DNA of 64,000 bases from Cydia pomonella (taxonomy: Eukaryota; Arthropoda; Insecta; Lepidoptera; Tortricidae). Made by a program: the position numbers and the translations under genes. The stretch lies in the NCBI RefSeq assembly GCF_033807575.1, contig NC_084704.1, forward strand, positions 9,695,056-9,759,055, read 5' to 3'. The notes beneath the pieces are model-generated. The model made no database searches. It saw nothing but the letters and a program-made list of their open reading frames with translations, and was not told the DNA's origin. Of the stretch, positions 52,301-61,300 are shown in pieces. The stretch's first letter is position 1; each line of letters opens with the position of its first letter.

Positions 52301-55300
52301 TACATTCTGAGGTGTTTCATCCCTCGTGTCTTCCTGTTCCCTGGCCATGGCGCGCATGAGTTCCTGGTCGCGCTTGACATACAGCTCCAGGTCGGACTTG
52401 TGACACTTGCGTGTTCTGCCCAGACAGTCTGTGAATTCGGTCCTGTAAACCACACGCACATAAATTACATGCAAGGTACTGGCACAGATCTATTGATTGT
52501 GTAAGATGTGTAAAGCCTAATACAATTTCGTGCTTCGAATTGCACAGCTAAACGAGATGGCGCTTTACGGCTCTTATAAGGTAACTGTGACTGTCGAAAG
52601 TTGACGTTTGACAGTTTAGTGACCACAAAACATAGGGGCCGTGCGCGTTGGAGGGTCTGCCATCTTGTGGCCTGAATCGGAACAATAAACATGTACATTT
52701 ACACGTCACGTGTTTTCTTGTGCATAGTAGATTCTGCCATCTTGTGGGCTACATCGGAACAATAAACATCACATTTACGCCTCGCGCCAAAAATCTGACG
52801 GCTCCTGTGCTGCCTCCTACAGTTCATGCACGCTCCCTATACGGCGCAGTACAGCGCCATCGGTTTTTTTTTTTTTTTATGGTAGAAGAGGCAAACGAGC
52901 AGACGGATCACCTGATGGTAAGCGATTACCGCCGCCCATGGACACCTGCAACACCAGAGGGGTGCGTTGTGCGTTGCCGGCCTTTAAGATGGGAGTACGC
53001 TCTTTTCTTGAAGGTTTGAAGGTCGTATCGGTCCGGAAATACCGCAGGCGACAGTTCATTCCACAGTTTAGCTGTGCGAGGCAGAAAGTTCCTGGAAAAA
53101 CGCACAGTTGGACTGCCAACCATCTAAGTGGTGAGGATGGAAATGTTGTCGCGTAGGGCGATGGCGAAAAGAAGCGGCAGGGATTAATCCGAACAATTCC
53201 TCGGAGCACTCCCCGTTGTACATGCGATAGAAAATGCAGAGCGAGGCCACATCTCTACGCAGCATACTCTACTCTACAGCTACTCTACGGTTGCGCCTTT
53301 CAAAATAGAGGGCACATTTTTGTCTTAGACTACCTCCCTCCTCTCTCTCTCTGCAATAAGGTACCGGTTACATTCTTGTTTACTGTTAAGTTTTGATATC
53401 TACAGTTAAATGTTCAATGTTATATGTTCAAAATGTGCAGGAAGCTTAAGGTAACCATAGAAAACCAACGACGTAGCATTGAAATTGCATCTTAAACACA
53501 ATAATGTTCAGTTTTACGAGTATTATTATTTGTACAATGCTAATATCTGTAGTGTATTTGATACAGAAGTGGGCTCCTAATTTCGTCGAAGTTATATTTT
53601 TCTACGGTTCGTAAAATCTAACACTAAGCAATCTATGTAATTCTTTTTTTTCCGATTTTTCGTTGTGGGGCGATGAGTCAATATGTATTAATGTGCAACT
53701 TAACATAAAATAACGCCACTGATTCTTACACAAATAAAAAATATTAAAAAAATTGGCTATTATAAGTTTAATTGGACATTAATACACAAGAACTATCAAG
53801 ACTTCCTCCCCTCGTTTGTAAAAAAATGAGACATCCTTCACCCGTAATCGTTTTACGTATTAAATGAATAGCAAATAAACTGCAATTAACAATTTACCCC
53901 CTTATTCATAAACGAGTACTAAAGTTACGATGCCGCTAATAATCGTTTGTCCCTTCCCGACGTATTGGTATGATGGAAAGGGACAAACGATTATTTGCGG
54001 GATCTTAACTTCAGTACACGTTTATGAATAAGGGGGTAAATCTTCACCACTTAGATGGTTTGCAGCCCCGAACTGTGCGTTTCTTCAGTAACCTTCTGCC
54101 TCGCACAGCTAAACTATGGGATTAACTGTCGCCTGCGAGCTGCGGTATTTCCGGACCGATAAGTCGTCAAGAAAATAGTGTACCTACTCCCATCCTAGAT
54201 GCCGGTAACGCACTTACAACCCATCTGGTGTTGCGAGTGCCCATGGGCGACGGTAATCGCATACCATCAGGCGATTCGTCTGCTCGTTTGAAACCGGAGA
54301 AGCGCGAGTCGGACTCGCCCACTGAGGGTTCCGTAAAAATTTAACTTTTTTTTTTTAATTTATAATTTTCAGCTTTTTCCCTGTACAAGTATAAAACAAT
54401 ATTACTTGGCAAATTTATTATAATTTCGCGGCATAAACGGCTGTATATATTTTTTATGTTAACTTAGAAGTTTGAATTTTTCACAGCTTCAAGGGACTGT
54501 AGACCTGATGAGTATATGATTATAATTTCAACTCGATTCCTCTACGCGTTCCCGAGATAAAGGGTCTTGAACTCTTGACAGACAGACGAACAACAAAGTG
54601 ATTCTACAAGGGTTCTGTTTTATCCTTTTGAGGTACGGAACCCTAGCGAGGCGAGGAAGTCTTTGAAGTCTTAGATACATTTTCTTAGCTCAGCTAGAGG
54701 ATTATTGCATAAGCTTTTCAAGTAAAGATACTTTTCTCAAACTTGCTATGAAATGATGACATGACTTACGTCAAATTAGGTCCGGAAATACTATATATCA
54801 GGTGCGATGAGTGAAGATGATATGTAAAGGAATTTCATACTGCCTTACACACCTAGGACTGTAAAGCAACCTTCTTTTGTTTTTTAACGTCAAATTGTGA
54901 CACAACATCTTGGCATCCAACCATCAACTAGCTTCTACTATCAGTTAGCTTGGTACGGTGATAATATTCGTTACTAAGCAACGGCGGTGGCGCATCGCGC
55001 AGGCGCGCGGACTTACGCGCGTAAGATTGTACACCGCTGGTAGAGTGGCGAGCCGAGTAGGTCGCCACAAAACAAATTAACTTCAATTTTTTTGTTTTAA
55101 TTGCAAGTATGAGAAAAGCACTATACATATCTCGGCGAGAAACGGGGTTGCCGGCCACGTATCTCTATCCGGCTTCGCTACGCTCAGCCGTATATATCTA
55201 CTTGGCCTGGAACCCTACGTTTCCCGGCCTCTATAGTAATGTACTATTAACTTACCATTCATTGTCATCGTCGTCAACACTCTGATACACATCATTCTCG

Positions 55301-58300
55301 GGCGGTGGACTGAGCTCTTCTTCCGCCTCCTGCAGCTTTTTGGACTGGAAGTCCACCAGAAATCTACCACTCAACTCTGAATTCCCAGAACTGTCCGCCA
55401 AGTGCTCATACAACTCTGCCTTCTTTTCTAACGCCTGTCTGGGGGATAAATACGACATTAAAAATACCCACCTCCTAGAACCAATGAACCAAGCTCATCT
55501 CTTAGAATAAACCAGTATACAGCTGTTTTACTGCCAACTTAATATTGTCAGGTGACAATCAAAACTGCAGTATTTTTCAAACACAAAGGGTACAATTTTA
55601 ATAACAAAACTTTCGTGAGACACAGACATTTTAACTATATTAAAAACGGGTCACCCACCTATAATAAGTCGAAAAAGCTCAAGCAAAAACGGGTCACTCA
55701 CCTATAATAATATAAGTCGACAGCTCGCGTTGACGGACCGGCGGAGAAGAATATGTGAGTGACCCGTTTTTAATATATTTAATACAGTTTCATCTCAATA
55801 CAATTTTGGGAGATTGGTGATTTAATATTATATAGATCGTGTCATTCACGAAGACGCGTGCCTTGACTCGTATTGTCATATTAATAAAGGTTAGATTTGA
55901 CAAATTTCCGCGTCATGGCGGATGACACAAACTATAAATTGTATGACGATGACACCTGTCACCGTACCCTTCGTGTTTGAATTACTATCACAGGTAAGAC
56001 CCATAATAAACCATGAACCATGCTAGTACAGTCTTTATAGTATTAAATATCGACATGGACAAAGTGGCAAAAATATGTACACACTACCTTTAGACCTGGT
56101 TCCCACTTGTCGGATGTCGGGCCCGGATTTTAATGTCCTAGTTGCAGGCAAATCGGTGTCGGCCAAGTGTGAATAGCTTCATATAAAATGTTCTGCCACT
56201 GGGACATCCGGTTAAATCCGGATCCTACATCCAACAAGTGAGAACCAGGTATTGATGATGATGATGTCCTCCCAGACGCATCCGTCGACGGCGACACCCG
56301 GACAAATCAGGTATTTTTTAAATTCTGACGTGCATGGGCTCAAACGTGACTTGCGAAACCGAGTTTTGTTTTAAACTTTCGGCCGCAAGTCATACAGTAA
56401 AGCTCGCCATTTGAGTCGTAAGTGTATAAGAGGACTTAGGCCGAGATTTTCGAAGCTGGCGTTTAGCGTCAAGATCTTCGAGGCGTGCACTTTCGAAGTC
56501 GTTGAGACCAGTGTTGATCGCAGTTCGCCAGTCCGATCTCCGAGTTGCAAGATCCTCCCACGGCTCACACAATATGCCTGTCCTGTGGCCGACAGGTGGC
56601 GTTTCAGGACGTCCTTGTACCGCAGATATTGTCCACCAGCCTTGCCTTTACCCGAAGCTAGCTCGGAGTAAAACACAAATTTAGGCAATCTTGATGGCGG
56701 CATGCGTACAAGGTGTCCACACCAACGCGGTTGACCTTTCATGAGTAGGCATTCTATACCCGTCATGCCAGTACGACGCAGATCCTCCGAATTTGGAACA
56801 CGATCCTGCCATCTCAGCCGAAGAATTGCCCGGAGACACTTTAGATGAAAAGAGTCAAGACATTTGATGTCTCCCTTGTACAGACACCAGGTCTCCGAAG
56901 CATAAAGCAACAGAAGTAAAATTATTGCTTTGTAAACGGCGAGTTTAGTGTCGAGGCTGAGGTCGTGTCATTTCCAAACTCGTTGATTGAGTCTGCCAAA
57001 GGCTGCAGTAGCTTTCGCAATCCTTGAAGATATCTGAGACTCAAGTTGTCATTACGCAATAGACTTCAACGGCAACGAAAAGTTCCTACTTCTTCTAAAG
57101 CGTTGTCTCTAAGGTGAACAGCAGCATCGTTCGCAGATTTTCCAAGTGCAGGTTGTTTAAGAACCAGAACCAGGTATTAATTTATAGGCAATAAGGTTTT
57201 GTATACATACTTTTGACACTTTGTTCGTGTGATAAGTGTTTAATACCTTGACTGTACCAAAATAAGGTTAATTTTTATTAATTTATTTTTTATGATTAGG
57301 TAGTGACTTTTGGTTATCACTAGATAATAACACAAATATGAAATTATAAAAGCACTTACATACGATGGCTTAGTTATCAATTGATTTTATTATAATAAAA
57401 TAAAATTAAAAAATGAGGGATAACAGAATACCACCAATTAGTGGCCTGGCCTTTTCTCGAAGTCTTCTAGAAATCGATTTTCACTCATGTCATCTCAGTA
57501 GGCCTAAGATGGACGGCTCTTTATCATTTGTCACCATGTCTGTCACGTTCTAACAAGTATGTAAGTGCGAAAGTGACAGGCATAGTGACAAGTGATAAAA
57601 ATGGAACCATGCTTCCACCGCAGATATGAGTAAATATGGAATCAAGCATTCAGTCAACACAAATATATGAGATGATAAGCGCGAAAATGGTGGGGGTAGT
57701 TACTGTGACGTCATAAAGTCGGCAGTACAAAGTTTTTTTACTTTTTTCTTTTATATATATATCATTTACATTATTAAAATATATATATATACATATATAT
57801 ATATATATTATATATATATATATATATATGTATATCATGTGGGGTACCAAATGAAAGGACTTTGTGAGTACATAGTTTACAAATATATAACATACTATAA
57901 CATTTTCACTACTTGGTCTTACAAATTATTAGGAAACGTTAAAAAATTTGACAATCCAGAGTTGACTTTTAACTGCTCTAAACTGAAAATAGCTGAATGG
58001 ATTATTCGAAATATTATATCAAATGACTGTGAATATCCACTATACAGGGCATCCCAAGACTACGGGACATCAAGGGAAAGTACCTCAAATATCGTATATA
58101 GGATATTTTGCTCAAAAAAGAATTTATGTTATTTTTTAATCTCAGTAATTCTGCATTTAAAGGTTTTCTAAGAATTACTTGCTTCGCCTGGGAATCGAAC
58201 AGACTTAAATGTGAAAAAAAACATCCCTATTTTTACTATGCCAATCGAAAGAATGGACAAAAAATAATAATTCTTCATAAGTAACATAGTATTTTAAAAG

Positions 58301-61300
58301 AAAGGAACAACGCAAAATGTTTGAGACAAAATTTTAAGTCCGTTCGAATCCCAGACGGAGCAAGTAATTCTTAGAAAGTCTTTAAATTACTGACTTTTAA
58401 AAACAACATAAAGTCTTCTTTCAGCAAAATATCCTATCTACGATATTTAAGGTACTTTCCCTTGATGTCCCATAGACTTGGGACGCCCTGTATAATGTCT
58501 AAAAATAATTAACCAGATATATCTAGAAATAATAATAGTACATCAAGTTGAATAACAGTATGTGCTTACGTGCTTACTTGATGTACTTCTCTTATTATTT
58601 TATATTTCTGGTTAATTCTTTTTGAACATTATATACACCGTGTCCAATAAGTTCGAATACAGTTATGATCCTTAATAAAATAAATTTACGCGTAGTTTAT
58701 GTTATGAAAATTATATTAAATGAAAGCCACATTTATATACAATATTTACAACAAATGTTTTGGAATAACTCCACCTTTAACTTTTTTTACAAGTTTCAAA
58801 CGTTTCTCAAAAGAGTCACAAGCGGCACGCACCGCATCCATCGGCATATCGTCCCATATTTGCATGATAACCTTTTTAAAATGGCTCAGGTTTGCGACTT
58901 TATAATTATTTAGTTTCGAGAGCATGTATGACCATACGAAATAATCTAGTACGTTTAAATCTGGAGAACTTGGTGGCCATTCAGTTTTCGGCAAAAAATC
59001 GGTCAAATTAGCCTTGCACCAAGCTTGAACAGCGTTTGCCGTATGCGACGGAGCTCCGTCTTGTTGGAAAACATAATAATCGTCTGCAAACATATTTTTT
59101 AAATTTGGGGCAACATTTTTCTCCAAAACCTCCGATTTATAGTATGCCGCATTGATTTTGACGCCTTTATCAATAAAAACTAGAGGCAGTTTGCCCCTCT
59201 TACAAAAAGCACCCCAAACCATCACTGATGGTGAGCTCTGGAACCTAGGCACATTCTTTTCATACTCTGGAATGTCTTCTATCCGTGCTGCCCACAACCG
59301 GTCGTTCTGGGCGTTATGAGGCTGCTCTAACACAAAGAGTTTCTCGTCTGAGAAAACAAATTCGTCACCTGCGTGCCAAGAAAGTATGGTGCTACATCTT
59401 TCTACTCTCTTTTTCTTGGTTGCATCTGAAATGCCATGTACTTTTCGTTTTTTATAAGCATGACATCCAAGATCTTTTTTCAATATATTATGTACAGATC
59501 CCCTGGAAATTTTCAGATCAGCAGCTAATTTTCTAATAGATCGGTGTTTTTTCCGCCGAATTCGCTCTCTTATAGCCTTTACCACTTTTTCAGTTCTAGC
59601 TGAGCGGGGCCGACCGGATCTTTTCCTGTCCTCTGTAGAAGAGATCTCTTTATACCTTTTTATAGTAGTATAAACCAGATTCCGTTTAATTCCATGCGGT
59701 TGTAACGCCTTGAATATAGCACATGGCCTGTCGCCTTTAAGGAATTTTCTAATAATTTCTTCACGAACGTACTTCATCGTGTATTCAAGCCAAACTAAAA
59801 ATACGTGACTCATGAAATTATAGTACTATGTTTATGTCAATATACTTTTTAAATTAAAATAAGAATTTTATATCCAGCGATCCGTATGTCTATACAGCAA
59901 GTGCTAAAAGTTTGTATTCGAACTTATTGGACACGGTGTAGAGGATATCCACAGTCAATTGGTACGTATTTTGGAATAATCTATTCAGGATAGTTTTCAA
60001 TCTAGAGCAGTCCAAAATCAACTCTGGGTTGTGAAATTTGCATTAAAACTATATTTACCCATACCTATATTACCCAAGACAAGATGACATAAATGAAAAG
60101 TAACCTAAAACCTGTTCCACCGCCCTGCTACATCAGTACATCACCATCATCACAATTAAAAAATAAGAGGGCTTCTCAATCATAACATTGCTCATTCCTT
60201 TTTATTTAAGGTGAATGTGGGCAAGACCGTCTACAAGGCAAGTCCGTCAACACATTATAACTTTTGAATTAGAAAGCGTTTGCCGCTTTGGCAACTGGCT
60301 TTGACAACGAACTTCAGAGCAATCCACGTAAACAAGTCATTACGTGTATGGAACTCGAAGTGCTAGTGTGACAGTCTCTGCAAATAAAATTGTTGAAAAT
60401 AGTTTTGACAAGATTTGCACCAGAAATTGACTACGTAAGTAATATAAGACCCGGCAATCTTTATTATGTGTTTAAATTACCAGATATTGGCTTAGTTTTG
60501 TAATTATACGTCCCATCATCCATCACATTAAAATTTTGCTAAGTTGGAGAGTCCGTCTACTATGCACCAGGCAAGTCCGTCATCCGTCCGTCCGGCAAGA
60601 CTTTCCTTGAATCAGAGGTTACCAACTGTTAAATGGCTTAAATATTATTTATTACCTACGATTTTATAAGGTTACTACAGATACGCATCTTTACGACATT
60701 GCGCATGATGTTTGTGTTTTGTGTTTATTAACAATTTTAATCTCGAAACTACTAAAGAAATGTGATCTTCATCCTCAGCACTATGTAACCGAAAATACAA
60801 ATAAGAAAATACCTATTAAGTAAATAAATAAATAAATATTGGCCGCAAACAAAGCATAGCTTAGCTTTTACTATTGGTGCTAGGCAACGACATATACAAA
60901 CTTATATAGATAAATACATCAAAAACAAATATGACTGGAGGAACAAATATCTGTGTAGATTATACAAGCAAATGCCCCTACCGGGATTCGAACCCATGAT
61001 CATCGCCTTCATATGTTATATTATTATATGTATGACACATATTATTACCCTTTTTACTCCTCTTGAATTTTAGAATACGGTTGTAGTCATATTTTCTTGA
61101 CAGTTTTGAAGATTAAAATCATTGCAGCCATATTAGTCCGTACGTATTTTTTTATTTCGGAACATTTATTGTACTTATCGTGGTTGAGGCGTTTTGCCTA
61201 CACCGTGATACAAGGTTACGCGCCACGCCAACGCTGTACCGCGCTATGTGACGTGGGTTCTTCACCTTACTTATCCTGAAAATTTACGTATGTAGGGTAC

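Noticed and set aside
58665..58913. 82-codon + strand frame
   Set aside because: Antisense of the end of the mariner transposase and its terminal region.
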